This document shows, one piece after another, positions 34,379-42,427 of a stretch of DNA of 64,000 bases (positions are counted from its first letter, which is position 1; each line of letters starts with the position of its first letter). The notes beneath the pieces are model-generated. The model saw nothing but the letters and a program-made list of their open reading frames with translations. It was not told where the DNA came from and searched no databases. The position numbers and the translations under genes are program-made. The DNA is from Sediminibacterium sp. (GTDB lineage Bacteria; Bacteroidota; Bacteroidia; B-17B0; Aurantibacillaceae), in NCBI GenBank assembly GCA_030054095.1, contig JASGCO010000002.1:310001-374000 (forward strand). The letters run 5' to 3'.

Positions 34379-34960
34379 ATGTTTCGTCTCTTCCCGTTTT
34401 TAATACTGATCTGTTGGAGTTATAATTTATCCGGACAAGATGTTTTTTTCAAACGCCTGGCAGATTCGGCATATACCTTAACTTACCAGAAAGTTGTTTA
34501 CGATCCCGCCTATTTTACTATTCCTTACCCTAAAGGCGATGTTCCGGCAGGCAAAGGGGTATGTACGGATGTTGTTATACGCGCTTACCGTAAAATGGGG
34601 ATAGACCTTCAGCAAAAGGTACACGAGGATATGGCAAAACACTTTGAAAAGTATCCGAAAAACTGGAACATGAAACGCACGGACAAAAACATTGATCACC
34701 GTCGTGTTCCCAACCTGATGGTTTTCTTTTCGCGTTTCGGGGAAACTAAAAAAAACAGTAATAATCCTTCAGAGTACGCGCCCGGCGACATTGTTTGCTG
34801 GAATCTGAGTGGGGGCATTACCCATATTGGTATTGTCAGCTCTAAAAAAACGGGTGACGGACAGCGTTACTTTATTATACATAATATTGGGGCTGGTCAG
34901 GTAACGGAAGATTGCCTTTTCCAATTTAAAATTATCGGACACTATCGTTATAAAGGGTAA
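34379..34960 (+). CDS. secreted DUF1287 protein (papain/NlpC-like fold)
   Basis: The 193 residues start with a signal peptide (ending NLSGQ). DUF1287 features are visible: GVCTDVVIRAYRKMGIDLQ with a likely nucleophile Cys, NIDHRRVPNLMVFF, APGDIVCWN and THIGIVS with the partner His. The family resembles NlpC/P60-type amidases and may act on peptidoglycan or another amide; no member's substrate is certain. It converges on the DCC-family gene with a 13-bp overlap at the 3' ends. Confidence 0.84.
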   Translation: MFRLFPFLILICWSYNLSGQDVFFKRLADSAYTLTYQKVVYDPAYFTIPYPKGDVPAGKGVCTDVVIRAYRKMGIDLQQKVHEDMAKHFEKYPKNWNMKRTDKNIDHRRVPNLMVFFSRFGETKKNSNNPSEYAPGDIVCWNLSGGITHIGIVSSKKTGDGQRYFIIHNIGAGQVTEDCLFQFKIIGHYRYKG

Positions 34961-35730
34961 CCCTTCTCATTTAAAGTGTTTATTACATGGCATCGTTTAC
35001 AATATAACCGTATCGTATATAATAGCGTCAGTAACAGATAAACCGCTAAAAATAGTGCGTTTGTGGCGCAGCCCAAAACATTCAGAAGTATTGGCAACAA
35101 TAGTATTAAATTACCCCATAGTAACACCGCCCATAAATTCCCCAAAAAATGCAGACATTGGTGTTTGCCCGAGGTTCTATACTTTAAACCAATTTGCATA
35201 ATCAAGGAAAATGAAATCCATCCAAACAGAATTTTAGTGAATAACGCCTGGTGTTCGCCCTTCGTAAAAACCATCAGGTAAGTTGTTGTAATAAAACTAC
35301 ACGCTGCTATTGCCATAACAATAAATACCCAACGGTAAAACGCGTTAAAATCAGGGGTACAGGTGTTGCCGCTACATATTGCGTCTCCGGCTATAACCTT
35401 TCGGTTATATGAAATAAAAGCATACAACTGCTTTAGTAAAAAGTACAAAGGAAAGAAACGGGCAACTGGTTTCACAAACGGCAAGCGGCTATTTAGTAAT
35501 TCTATAAGGCTATCCACTCCATAAAAGACTTGTCTTTCTCCAAGCTCTACAAGGGCAATTTCGTTACGGGCTCTATTAATATCTAACACCTGTGTTTTTT
35601 CTGACGCGATTTCAGAAAAAGCAAGGCGGCCATTAGCAGGTAGTATCCTCCATTTTACAAACAAGGCTGTGTAAGCCACACAAAGCGGGCAATTGCTATC
35701 GTAATACAAACGGTATGTTTTCGGTTTCAT
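34948..35730 (-). CDS. DCC-family thiol-disulfide protein (DUF393) with C-terminal membrane domain
   Basis: The N-terminal ~110 residues show the DUF393 signature YYDSNCPLC (Cys14/Cys17) plus RLAFSEIASE and YGVDSLIELL. The C-terminal half (about 130-245) has four hydrophobic helices, so this is a membrane-anchored version of a usually soluble thioredoxin-like family. It may handle disulfides at the membrane; substrates are unknown. It follows a small membrane-protein gene by 23 bp, and a MarR-type gene lies further upstream. Confidence 0.78.
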   Translation of the reverse strand: MKPKTYRLYYDSNCPLCVAYTALFVKWRILPANGRLAFSEIASEKTQVLDINRARNEIALVELGERQVFYGVDSLIELLNSRLPFVKPVARFFPLYFLLKQLYAFISYNRKVIAGDAICSGNTCTPDFNAFYRWVFIVMAIAACSFITTTYLMVFTKGEHQALFTKILFGWISFSLIMQIGLKYRTSGKHQCLHFLGNLWAVLLWGNLILLLPILLNVLGCATNALFLAVYLLLTLLYTIRLYCKRCHVINTLNEKGYPL

Positions 35731-35753
35731 ATTCAGTTATTTTTTATCGGTTA

Positions 35754-36122
35754 CTATAACGCTCTATCTGCTTCCTGATCATCCATAGGATAAACGACTT
35801 CTGTCAGATAATAAGAAGACAACACGATACCAAGACTTACATACGCTGCCAGCCATTCCCAACTAGTCCTCCCGTTCAGTTCCGTAATCACGTACACCAG
35901 TCCAAACAGATATACACCTAATCCTGCGAAATAATAGTATAACGCTCTACGTTGGGGCTCAAGTCCTTTTATATGTCTGAATAAACGCACAAGTGCCCCT
36001 ATCAAATGAAAAAAAAGCATAAGAAATAGTGACAATGCGATAAAGAAACAGACCGTTGAAAAACAAAGCCCTATAAACACCAGTAAATAAGGAATAACGT
36101 AATGTAACAGAATTGCTTTCAT
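35754..36122 (-). CDS. three- to four-helix membrane protein of unknown function
   Basis: The 122 residues contain hydrophobic segments at about 8-45 (probably two helices), 62-80 and 90-107, with a basic loop (RLFRHIKGLEPQRRA). It is 23 bp upstream of the DCC-family membrane gene in the same direction, so the two products may work together. I do not recognise the family. Confidence 0.62.
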   Translation of the reverse strand: MKAILLHYVIPYLLVFIGLCFSTVCFFIALSLFLMLFFHLIGALVRLFRHIKGLEPQRRALYYYFAGLGVYLFGLVYVITELNGRTSWEWLAAYVSLGIVLSSYYLTEVVYPMDDQEADRAL

Positions 36123-36266
36123 ACTTTTTGTTTTAGTTTACACAAAACACATTCACGAACTGTTATAGAACAGACCTGCACCATCATTCACTCACTTTTG
36201 ATCTAAACAACAGGACATACTACGCCCAGTCCGCTTTCACAGACCTCTTACTACCCAGAAAACCGT

Positions 36267-36773
36267 TTATTTAAATGCCTTTAACAGCGTGCCAAAAAAC
36301 CAATGTTCATCAGCCTTCAACAGATAATCCATACTCTTATCCATCTTATCCACAAAATCGCCCAGCCCTTCTACTGTTTCTGTAAACTGCTTTACTCCGG
36401 CATCCTTTTTATCTCCTTTCACTTTTCGTAATTCCTTCAATACATCCTTTAAAGGTTCTATTTCACGGCGTTTACGCTCCTTCGCTATCCGGCGGGCAAT
36501 TTCCCAGATATCTTTCTCTGCTCTGAAATATTCTTTGCGGTCGCCCGCTTTTATTACCCGTTCCGCCAAATTCCAATTAATCAGATCCCGGAGGTTCATA
36601 TTGGCATTTCCGCGTGATACCCGCAACTGTTCCATAACATCATCGGTACTCAATGGCTCCGGCGCTATCAACAACAACGCGTGTACCTGTGCCATGGTAC
36701 GGTTAATGCCCCATTCCGACCCCAGCGTTCCCCAGGTTTGAATAAACGTTTCTTTTGCCTTTTCAAATTCCAT
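36267..36773 (-). CDS. GbsR/MarR-type winged-helix regulator
   Basis: The 168 residues show a winged helix (about 15-85) with MAQVHALLLIAPEPLSTDDVMEQLRVSRGNANMNLRDLINWNLAERV, as in GbsR-type MarR proteins, and a basic helical C terminus (RRIAKERKRREIEPLKDVLKELRKVKG) for dimerisation. It is upstream of the small-membrane-protein and DCC pair (144 bp gap) and probably regulates them or itself. A TAnnTTTG box lies 4 nt before its ATG. Confidence 0.84.
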   Translation of the reverse strand: MEFEKAKETFIQTWGTLGSEWGINRTMAQVHALLLIAPEPLSTDDVMEQLRVSRGNANMNLRDLINWNLAERVIKAGDRKEYFRAEKDIWEIARRIAKERKRREIEPLKDVLKELRKVKGDKKDAGVKQFTETVEGLGDFVDKMDKSMDYLLKADEHWFFGTLLKAFK

Positions 36774-36777
36774 GGTT

Positions 36778-36785
36778 CAAAATTA
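36778..36785 (-). promoter_or_regulatory. -7 box abutting the GbsR/MarR start codon
   Basis: On the minus strand TAATTTTG (36785-36778) matches TAnnTTTG and is 4 nt before the ATG at 36773, implying a leaderless transcript. No -33 element is evident. Confidence 0.5.
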
Positions 36786-36960
36786 CAAATAATTATTGAA
36801 CTTTCAGAAATTATTGAAAATTTAATAACTTTTATATATTTTCAAATCTAAAGCGTTCATCAAGATTTTTGAGATGTACATCATTTATTCTACCATCCTT
36901 CGTTTCTATTCTTCAATTTCGGACAATGATATCCTTTATTAACGCAAAAAATTTCACTTT

Positions 36961-39102
36961 ATGAAAAAATTACACGTAACCGCCCGTTTCTTTTTAGCTA
37001 GTCTGGCAGTAGTTTTACTTACAGGCGCTAAAGCTCAATGGAGCAATAATCCAACCATTAATACCCCCATTAGTACAACCGTTCAGGATCAGCGTGTCCC
37101 CAACATGGTTTCAGATGGAAACGGCGGTGTTATTATTGCATGGATAGATAACCGGTCGGGTAACGACATGGATATTTATGCCCAACGGGTAGATGTGAAT
37201 GGTGTTCCTCAATGGACACTGAATGGTATTCCGGTATGTACCGCTACCGACGACCAGACCTCGGTGAAAGTAGTTAGTGATGGTACCGGTGGCGCTATCT
37301 TAATATGGCAGGATAAACGAAATGGCGCAGATGCCGACATTTATGCACAGCGCATCAATGCTGCCGGGGTAGTGCAATGGACCACTAATGGCGTTGCCGT
37401 ATGTAACGCTGCGGGAAACCAATACCTTACCAAATCATTTAACAAATCTGCGGTGAGCGATAACGCTAACGGCGCTATTGTTACCTGGCAGGACGATCGC
37501 AACGGAAACGACGATGATATTTACGCGCAACGTGTAAACGGCTCTGGTACTGTTTTATGGACCAGTAATGGTTTAGCGGTTTGTACCGCCACGAATAATC
37601 AGGAACGTCCCTTATTGGTTAGCGATAACGCCAACGGTGCCATTATCACCTGGCAGGACTACCGGAACGGAACCGATAACGACACGTATGTTCAACGCGT
37701 TCAGGCATCTGGCGCGGTTCAATGGAGTGCGAACGGTGTAGCTATAGGAGCGTTCAGCGGCGACCAGTATGAACCTGTAATTGCCGCAACCGGGTCCGGA
37801 TCGGCCATTGTGTGTTGGGTAGATTCCCGTAACGGAACCGATGATGATATTTACGCGCAATTGGTGAGTCCGGCTGGCGCGCCACAATGGACGCTAAATG
37901 GCGTAGCCGTTTGCAGTGCGCCCAACTATCAGGCCATTCCTTACATTGAGAGTGATGGAAGCGGAGGCGCCATTATAACCTGGAGCGATTACCGGAATAC
38001 TGTTGATAATGATGTTTACGCACAACGCATCAGTAGTTCGGCAACACCATTATGGGCGGCCAACGGCCTCAGCATTTGTGCCACAAGTGGCGACCAAAAT
38101 ATCTCTGTATTAGCCCCCGACGGAAATGGCGGGGCGGTGTTTACGTGGAACGATGGACGTAATGGTTTTACTAACCTTGACGTTTACGTACAGCGGGTTA
38201 ATGGCGCGGGCGCCACGCAATGGGCAGCTAACGGCCTCGCCGCCGGTTCGGCTCCCGACCATCAGGACGCGCCTGTTATTATACCTGACGGGCAAGGCGG
38301 TGCCATCTTAGCATGGAGTGATTACCGCAGCGGGAACGACATTGATGTATATATACAAAACATTTGCGCTGCGGGAATATTAGGAGGTACTCCCTCAGCA
38401 CCTGGCAATATTAATGGGCTCACCAGTATTTGTACAGGCTATTCTGTTACATATAGCATTGCCCCCGTTCAGGGCGCCACATCGTACACCTGGTCTTTAC
38501 CTGCCGGATGGAGTGGCGCTTCTGCTTCTACCAGTATTACAACCCTGCCGGGAATCACAGGCGGAACAGTGAGTGTAAGCGCTGTTAACGGCTGTGGCAA
38601 CTCTCCGGCAGCGGTTGTATCTGTTACCGTTAATCCGGGCCCTAACATTAACACTACCGTTAGCAACGGTGTAGTTATTACGGCAGCTCAGGCCGGTGCC
38701 AATTACCAATGGATTAATTGCTCCAGTAGTACTGCCATTCCTAATGCCACCAACCAAACGTATACTGCCACCACCAATGGCAGCTATGCGGTAGTAATTA
38801 CACTTAATGGCTGTACCCTTACCTCTACCTGTGTTACCATTAACAGCGTGGGACTGGCAGAAAACACCTTACAGCATAAAGGGTTTGTTGCGCCCAATCC
38901 CGGAAATGGGGCGTTTACGCTTACCAACTTTACAGCAGGCACTTACTACGTCATTAATTCCACCGGTCAAATTATTCAGTCGTTTAGTAAACAGGATGCT
39001 ACGCCTTACACCTTACATCTGGAGCAGTACAGCAAAGGCATTTACTTTTTAACCGGTAACAGCGCCAACAATACCCTGCCCCAGAAATTAATTATTGAAT
39101 AA
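36961..39102 (+). CDS. secreted eight-repeat propeller-like protein with PKD-like and T9SS type A domains
   Basis: The 713 residues comprise a signal peptide (1-26), eight tandem repeats of about 52 residues from Ser51 to about 470, a PKD-like domain (GLTSICTGYSVTYSI...), a second Ig-like segment and a type A sorting domain (VAPNPGNGAFTL to KGIYFLTGN). Each repeat follows the pattern SDGxGGAIIxWxDxRNGxDxDIYAQRVxxxGxxQWxxNGVxVC. Eight copies would suit an eight-bladed beta-propeller. It is likely a surface adhesin or binding protein. It has its own transcript and ends at a strong terminator. Confidence 0.85.
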   Translation: MKKLHVTARFFLASLAVVLLTGAKAQWSNNPTINTPISTTVQDQRVPNMVSDGNGGVIIAWIDNRSGNDMDIYAQRVDVNGVPQWTLNGIPVCTATDDQTSVKVVSDGTGGAILIWQDKRNGADADIYAQRINAAGVVQWTTNGVAVCNAAGNQYLTKSFNKSAVSDNANGAIVTWQDDRNGNDDDIYAQRVNGSGTVLWTSNGLAVCTATNNQERPLLVSDNANGAIITWQDYRNGTDNDTYVQRVQASGAVQWSANGVAIGAFSGDQYEPVIAATGSGSAIVCWVDSRNGTDDDIYAQLVSPAGAPQWTLNGVAVCSAPNYQAIPYIESDGSGGAIITWSDYRNTVDNDVYAQRISSSATPLWAANGLSICATSGDQNISVLAPDGNGGAVFTWNDGRNGFTNLDVYVQRVNGAGATQWAANGLAAGSAPDHQDAPVIIPDGQGGAILAWSDYRSGNDIDVYIQNICAAGILGGTPSAPGNINGLTSICTGYSVTYSIAPVQGATSYTWSLPAGWSGASASTSITTLPGITGGTVSVSAVNGCGNSPAAVVSVTVNPGPNINTTVSNGVVITAAQAGANYQWINCSSSTAIPNATNQTYTATTNGSYAVVITLNGCTLTSTCVTINSVGLAENTLQHKGFVAPNPGNGAFTLTNFTAGTYYVINSTGQIIQSFSKQDATPYTLHLEQYSKGIYFLTGNSANNTLPQKLIIE
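37111..38370 (+). repeat. eight tandem ~155-bp coding repeats
   Basis: The repeats encode the propeller-like units of the gene at 36961-39102. Units share DIYAQRV and QWTxNGxAVC cores. The DNA copies are diverged but recognisably homologous (for example ACCTGGCAGGA and CTGGCAGGACTACCGGAACG in units 3 and 4), so slippage or recombination could change the copy number. Confidence 0.75.
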
Positions 39103-39120
39103 CGGCATCCTCTGATTTTT

Positions 39121-39154
39121 AAAAAGCGGAATAGTGAAAACGATTCCGCTTTTT
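39121..39154. terminator. bidirectional intrinsic terminator
   Basis: AAAAAGCGGAAT and ATTCCGCTTTTT form a perfect 12-bp stem with a 10-nt loop, with terminal A- and T-runs. It lies between the converging propeller and CYTH genes and should stop transcription from both sides. Confidence 0.9.
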
Positions 39155-39176
39155 CATGCCCTACCCTTCTGCTATC

Positions 39177-39647
39177 TTATTTCCAGTTACAAAACGGATT
39201 TTTAGCCAATTCCGCATTGCTATAACGAACATCAGCTGTTACTTGTTCCGCTACCCAGGGCGGTAGGGCATACGGTTCTGTTTCGCTTTGCAGTTCTATC
39301 TCAGCCACCATCAGTCCTTCATTTTGCCCGTGAAACACATCCACTTCCCATTTTTTTCCTTCGTACACGCACTCGTAGCGCGTTTTTTCCACCACCTCAA
39401 AACAAAGGGTTTGTATCATTTCCTCTGCTTCGGGTAATGGAATTTCGTATTCAAATTCAGCGCGTGTGGCACCTGTTGTTTTCCCTTTTATGGTAAGGTA
39501 GCCCTTATGACCTTTTGTGCGCACCCGGATGGTTTTGGTCGCGTCACTATATAAATACGCTTGCCGGATAAGCGTTCCATTTGTAATGCCTTGTTTCTGC
39601 CACACCTCTGCGTGCAGTAAGTACTTATGTTCAATTTCTAATGCCAT
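39177..39647 (-). CDS. CYTH domain protein (triphosphate tunnel metalloenzyme)
   Basis: The 156 residues begin MALEIEHKYLL, containing the ExExK signature (Glu4, Glu6, Lys8) of CYTH proteins, which hydrolyse inorganic triphosphate or nucleotide triphosphates. Alternating charged strands (IRVRTKGHKGYLTIKG, AEFEYEIPL, WEVDVFHG, MVAEIELQSE) fit the tunnel barrel. The short single-domain form resembles bacterial tripolyphosphatases. It starts 3 bp after the methyltransferase stop and is co-transcribed with it. Confidence 0.88.
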   Translation of the reverse strand: MALEIEHKYLLHAEVWQKQGITNGTLIRQAYLYSDATKTIRVRTKGHKGYLTIKGKTTGATRAEFEYEIPLPEAEEMIQTLCFEVVEKTRYECVYEGKKWEVDVFHGQNEGLMVAEIELQSETEPYALPPWVAEQVTADVRYSNAELAKNPFCNWK

Positions 39648-39650
39648 AGT

Positions 39651-40283
39651 TTATTTTTCAGCGATAAGGATAGTGTGTGTTTCTGTTGTAGTATTGGCAC
39701 GGGAATAGGTTTTATAAAACACCTGCTTTACGGTTAATCCCGCCTGTTCCGCTATCCGTTTTATGGCTGATGTATCGTGATAATACACATACGTTTGATC
39801 GCCCGTACTTCCAGACTGAAAACCGGATTGAGCGTCGGTTCCTTCAATAAAACTCAGGTACAGGAGTCCACCGGATTCCAGTAAAGCCACGCTATCCCGA
39901 ATGAGTTTTTCTGTATCGGCCGCAGAAAGGTAAGGCAAACAAAACCCCACCACAATGCCCGCGTAGGGTCCGGCAAGGGTATGTAAATGGCGCGCGTCGA
40001 GTAAACTGCCGCTGGCTTCGGGATTATTACGCAGGGCCAGTTTCAGCATTTCGGGGGTGCCATCGGTTAAATGGAACCGCAAGGTTTTATCGCGGCTTAA
40101 CAGGTAGCGGGCAATATTTCCAGGGCCACAGCCCACTTCCAGTAATTTATTGCCACTTTGCGGGAGGTGTTCGTAAAACCAGTCGTAAGTATCGTTATAC
40201 AAGTCTAGATGCATAAACTTATCCTGGTACACCTGTGCCAGTTTATTCCAGGTATTGAGCGTTATGTCGTAGGGATTCGTCAT
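39651..40283 (-). CDS. class I SAM-dependent methyltransferase
   Basis: The 210 residues show the SAM-binding LLEVGCGPGNIARYLL (motif I), then LLDARHLHTL and GIVVGFCLPYLS. The N terminus (YDITLNTWNKLAQVYQDKFM) is typical of small-molecule methyltransferases; the substrate is unknown. It forms a two-gene unit with CYTH. Its first 11 codons are duplicated 1.1 kb upstream, on the far side of the SUKH gene, which suggests its original 5' region was displaced by an insertion. Confidence 0.86.
   Translation of the reverse strand: MTNPYDITLNTWNKLAQVYQDKFMHLDLYNDTYDWFYEHLPQSGNKLLEVGCGPGNIARYLLSRDKTLRFHLTDGTPEMLKLALRNNPEASGSLLDARHLHTLAGPYAGIVVGFCLPYLSAADTEKLIRDSVALLESGGLLYLSFIEGTDAQSGFQSGSTGDQTYVYYHDTSAIKRIAEQAGLTVKQVFYKTYSRANTTTETHTILIAEK
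40243..40274. repeat. 32-bp direct repeat, copy 1 (in methyltransferase 5' end)
   Basis: A 32-bp segment beginning TTATTCCAGGTATTGAGCG and ending GTCGTAGGG is identical to 41360-41391; with one mismatch the match continues another 4 bp. This copy encodes residues 4-13 or so of the intact methyltransferase. The two copies bracket the SUKH gene. Confidence 0.9.
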
Positions 40284-40307
40284 TCCATTTATAGTATGTG
40301 CAGATTC

Positions 40308-41237
40308 TTATCCTGTAAATTCTTCTCCGGTTGTAAAATCATTAAATCGCTTCTGTTGTCCAATTTCACTATCCTCATTTTCCGGATTATACATAGCCAT
40401 AATTGGCTGAGGTCTTGAGGGATCATATCCGGGATACGCCAAGCCAAAACTCCTCCAACCTGAACTCCAAAAAAGGATCATTTCCTTCCAGAAAGGAAGG
40501 TCTTTGTGCATTGCAGCTTCATACTCCCTCTTAAAATAATCTTTTAACTCCTGACAAAGGTCTTCATCCCATTCCTGATACTCTTCATCGTAATAAGGCA
40601 CCATCAAATCCAGAGCCCATTTGAATTCCATTAATAAAAAGGATTTTAAACTCCATCCGTAAACAATAATATCTGAACCCCATACAGAAAGTACTGGCCT
40701 ATCAGCTAAACTAATGTCGCTTACCAGAAACCTATGCGCCGTTATTGGCAATAGCTTAGGGGCTCTATTATACCAATCTCTAAATATCTTCAATCGTTCT
40801 TCATTTGACTCCGGCCGCTTTCCCCAAGATTTCAGCCAAACCCTGTTCATTCCACTTACATCCTGAAATATTGTTCGCTCGGGCCAATCCAAATAGTCTC
40901 TGATCTCTTTTTCATCTCGCAACCAATTATAAAAATAAGGTTCTTCAACAACTTCCATCTGGCCCTCGGTTTCACCTTCATAATAATTCACCTCCTTTTT
41001 ATCAATACTATGTAATAGTAACAAAAAGGCTCTATGCTCTGGTGTAAATTTTACGTTGTACTTTTTCTCTACCTCATCTATTTGCTGGTTGGTTAATGGC
41101 TGCCACTTTGCACCTTTAACCCAACAACTATCGTCGTTTTTGCTCTCCGGATCATTCTCTAGGTTCTGCCAATAGGCTTCTGTCTTTTTCCTGATCTGCA
41201 CTAACAAATCAATATAACTCTCTGGTATTTTATCCAT
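40308..41237 (-). CDS. SMI1/KNR4 (SUKH) family protein
   Basis: The 309 residues match the SUKH superfamily: WQPLTNQQIDEVEKKYNVKFTPEHRAFLLLLHSID near the N terminus and PVLSVWGSDIIVYGWSLKSFLLMEF in the middle. These proteins commonly act as immunity factors for contact-dependent or polymorphic toxins, but also have housekeeping roles. No toxin gene is adjacent. The gene looks more AT-rich by eye than its neighbours and lies between 32-bp direct repeats, so recent acquisition is likely. A role in defence against neighbours' toxins is inference. Confidence 0.8.
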   Translation of the reverse strand: MDKIPESYIDLLVQIRKKTEAYWQNLENDPESKNDDSCWVKGAKWQPLTNQQIDEVEKKYNVKFTPEHRAFLLLLHSIDKKEVNYYEGETEGQMEVVEEPYFYNWLRDEKEIRDYLDWPERTIFQDVSGMNRVWLKSWGKRPESNEERLKIFRDWYNRAPKLLPITAHRFLVSDISLADRPVLSVWGSDIIVYGWSLKSFLLMEFKWALDLMVPYYDEEYQEWDEDLCQELKDYFKREYEAAMHKDLPFWKEMILFWSSGWRSFGLAYPGYDPSRPQPIMAMYNPENEDSEIGQQKRFNDFTTGEEFTG

Positions 41238-41343
41238 TTACTCCTTATTATCTAATAATCCTTTGTATCACTAAAAACTAATCTTACAACCCAAACTTTA
41301 TTAAAGCACATCCTTTAACACAAACCATCGTTCTTCACTAGTC

Positions 41344-41397
41344 TTACTTAAGGAATTTATTATTCCAGGTATTGAGCGTTATGTCGTAGGGGTTCAC
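41344..41397 (-). pseudogene. truncated 5' copy of the methyltransferase gene
   Basis: On the minus strand a GTG at 41397 opens NPYDITLNTWN, identical to the start of the methyltransferase at 40283 (NPYDITLNTWNK), then diverges and stops after 17 residues. It is probably the remnant of the original gene start left behind when the SUKH segment was inserted. Confidence 0.72.
41360..41391. repeat. 32-bp direct repeat, copy 2 (upstream of SUKH gene)
   Basis: Identical over 32 bp to 40243-40274 and in the same orientation. The segment between the copies (40275-41359, 1,085 bp) contains the SUKH gene and nothing else recognisable. Confidence 0.9.
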
Positions 41398-41438
41398 GAT
41401 TAATCGTTTAGAATTTATCACTAATTTAATAGCAAATT

Positions 41439-41966
41439 ATGAGAATAAAGCTAGCGTGGGAAGCGTTTTGGTGGTTTTTATTGCCGCTTAGCATTTCACT
41501 GCTGCTGAGCATCCTTTTTTCATCGCTCACTCACTTTTACATAAGCGACATTTATATCAGCGTTCAGGACAAACCCTTCTCCCCGCTTTCTGCTCTAAGC
41601 AATAGCTTAACCTATATATTCTTAATGGCCTGGTTGCCCCACCTTTTGTTTGCCACTATCTGTTTTAGGGAATTGTTTTACCTGTACAAGCGGAAGGATA
41701 AAATTCATTACCTGCTCGCTTTATCCATTTTTGGAATAATACATACCATCTTGTATCTGAAGTTGGAATGGTACCAGTTATCCAATCGCCCCAATGGCAT
41801 CACCCTTTACCCGCCCCTAAGTGGTCTGCCTGAAATTTCGTTTGGCACTATTCAAAGCATTGATCCGCGTTTGTTATGGTTTTTTCTAATAGCAGAATCG
41901 GGAGTGTTACTCACTATTTTGCTTTTCAAATTACTCGGCAGGTATAAAAACCGACAGGTCTCCTGA
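41439..41966 (+). CDS. four-helix membrane protein of unknown function
   Basis: The 175 residues show hydrophobic helices at about 9-33, 50-75, 86-105 and 142-166, with a short basic C terminus (LLGRYKNRQVS). No motif is recognised. It is divergent from the SUKH gene and followed by a structured intergenic repeat on the same strand. The start ATG at 41439 gives a short positive N terminus (MRIK) before helix 1. Confidence 0.6.
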   Translation: MRIKLAWEAFWWFLLPLSISLLLSILFSSLTHFYISDIYISVQDKPFSPLSALSNSLTYIFLMAWLPHLLFATICFRELFYLYKRKDKIHYLLALSIFGIIHTILYLKLEWYQLSNRPNGITLYPPLSGLPEISFGTIQSIDPRLLWFFLIAESGVLLTILLFKLLGRYKNRQVS

Positions 41967-42040
41967 AGTAATTTGTTATCCGTATAACTATTAAGCGGGA
42001 GATACTTTTATCCCTCATATTATTCCAATGAACGCTATTT

Positions 42041-42220
42041 GTAGCTGAACCGGCCGAGCGGTTGGAGTGGCAGCCTTGCGCCGGACTTTGTGTGATTTTG
42101 CACGAGCGAGGAAGCGACCAGCGGAAGCTACCGGAGCCGCCGCAAAAGCCACAAAGTACCAGCAAGCTACAACGGAAAACGCGGTTTGAGCGCCGATAGC
42201 GGGCAGGAAAACGGCCCCTC
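42041..42220 (+). ncRNA. structured intergenic repeat, copy A
   Basis: This GC-rich segment sits in the AT-rich 460-bp gap before carB and is similar to 57094-57268 in the same orientation. Shared blocks are GCTGAAC, GGCAGCC, CCGGAG and CTACA-CGGAAA. Two stems are preserved by compensatory change: CTTTGTG (42086-42092) with CACAAAG (42150-42156), and AGC-c-TTGC (42072-42079) with GCAAGCT (42162-42168). In copy B these are CTTTTGC/GCAAAAG and AGCCCC/GGGGCT. A conserved RNA fold is the simplest reading. Flavo-1 (Rfam) is one known Bacteroidota motif to compare. The minus-strand ORF here is not credible. Confidence 0.5.
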
Positions 42221-42224
42221 ATCT

Positions 42225-42298
42225 ATTGACAGCGGGGTTTATAATTACTATCCAACGCTACTATTCTGACTTTACCTAAGCGCATTCCCCTTGTCAAT
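42225..42298. repeat. inverted repeat downstream of structured repeat A
   Basis: ATTGACAGCGGGG (42225-42237) and CCCCTTGTCAAT (42287-42298) are complementary over 11 bp with one irregularity, separated by 49 nt. It may terminate the upstream transcript. A larger inverted repeat follows copy B in the same relative place. Confidence 0.4.
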
Positions 42299-42350
42299 AA
42301 CCCCCTGCAATTATTAATATCTTATTTTTTAAAAATCGTTTTAAACCACC

Positions 42351-42358
42351 TATCTTTG
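42351..42358 (+). promoter_or_regulatory. -7 box of carB
   Basis: TATCTTTG matches TAnnTTTG exactly. It overlaps the TTG that would begin the longest open frame (42356), showing that translation starts downstream, at ATG 42428. No clear -33 TTG is seen. Confidence 0.6.
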
Positions 42359-42427
42359 CCAAGTTTGTTTTTTTGTGTCGTAATTTCTATTCCGCCACCC
42401 AAAAACAGGCTTAAAAACTTCTTTTGT

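Noticed and set aside
37111..38370. CRISPR-like or satellite array
   Set aside because: The ~155-bp periodicity is in frame, translates to protein repeats and has diverged units; no short identical repeats with unique spacers.
41926..42222. 98-residue minus-strand ORF over the structured repeat
   Set aside because: Arg/Cys-rich composition, and it coincides with a GC-rich element whose sister copy shows RNA-type covariation rather than conserved coding.
42356..42427. Longer carB frame starting with TTG at 42356
   Set aside because: The TTG lies inside the -7 box TATCTTTG; the 24 extra residues do not resemble CarB, whose N terminus fits ATG 42428.
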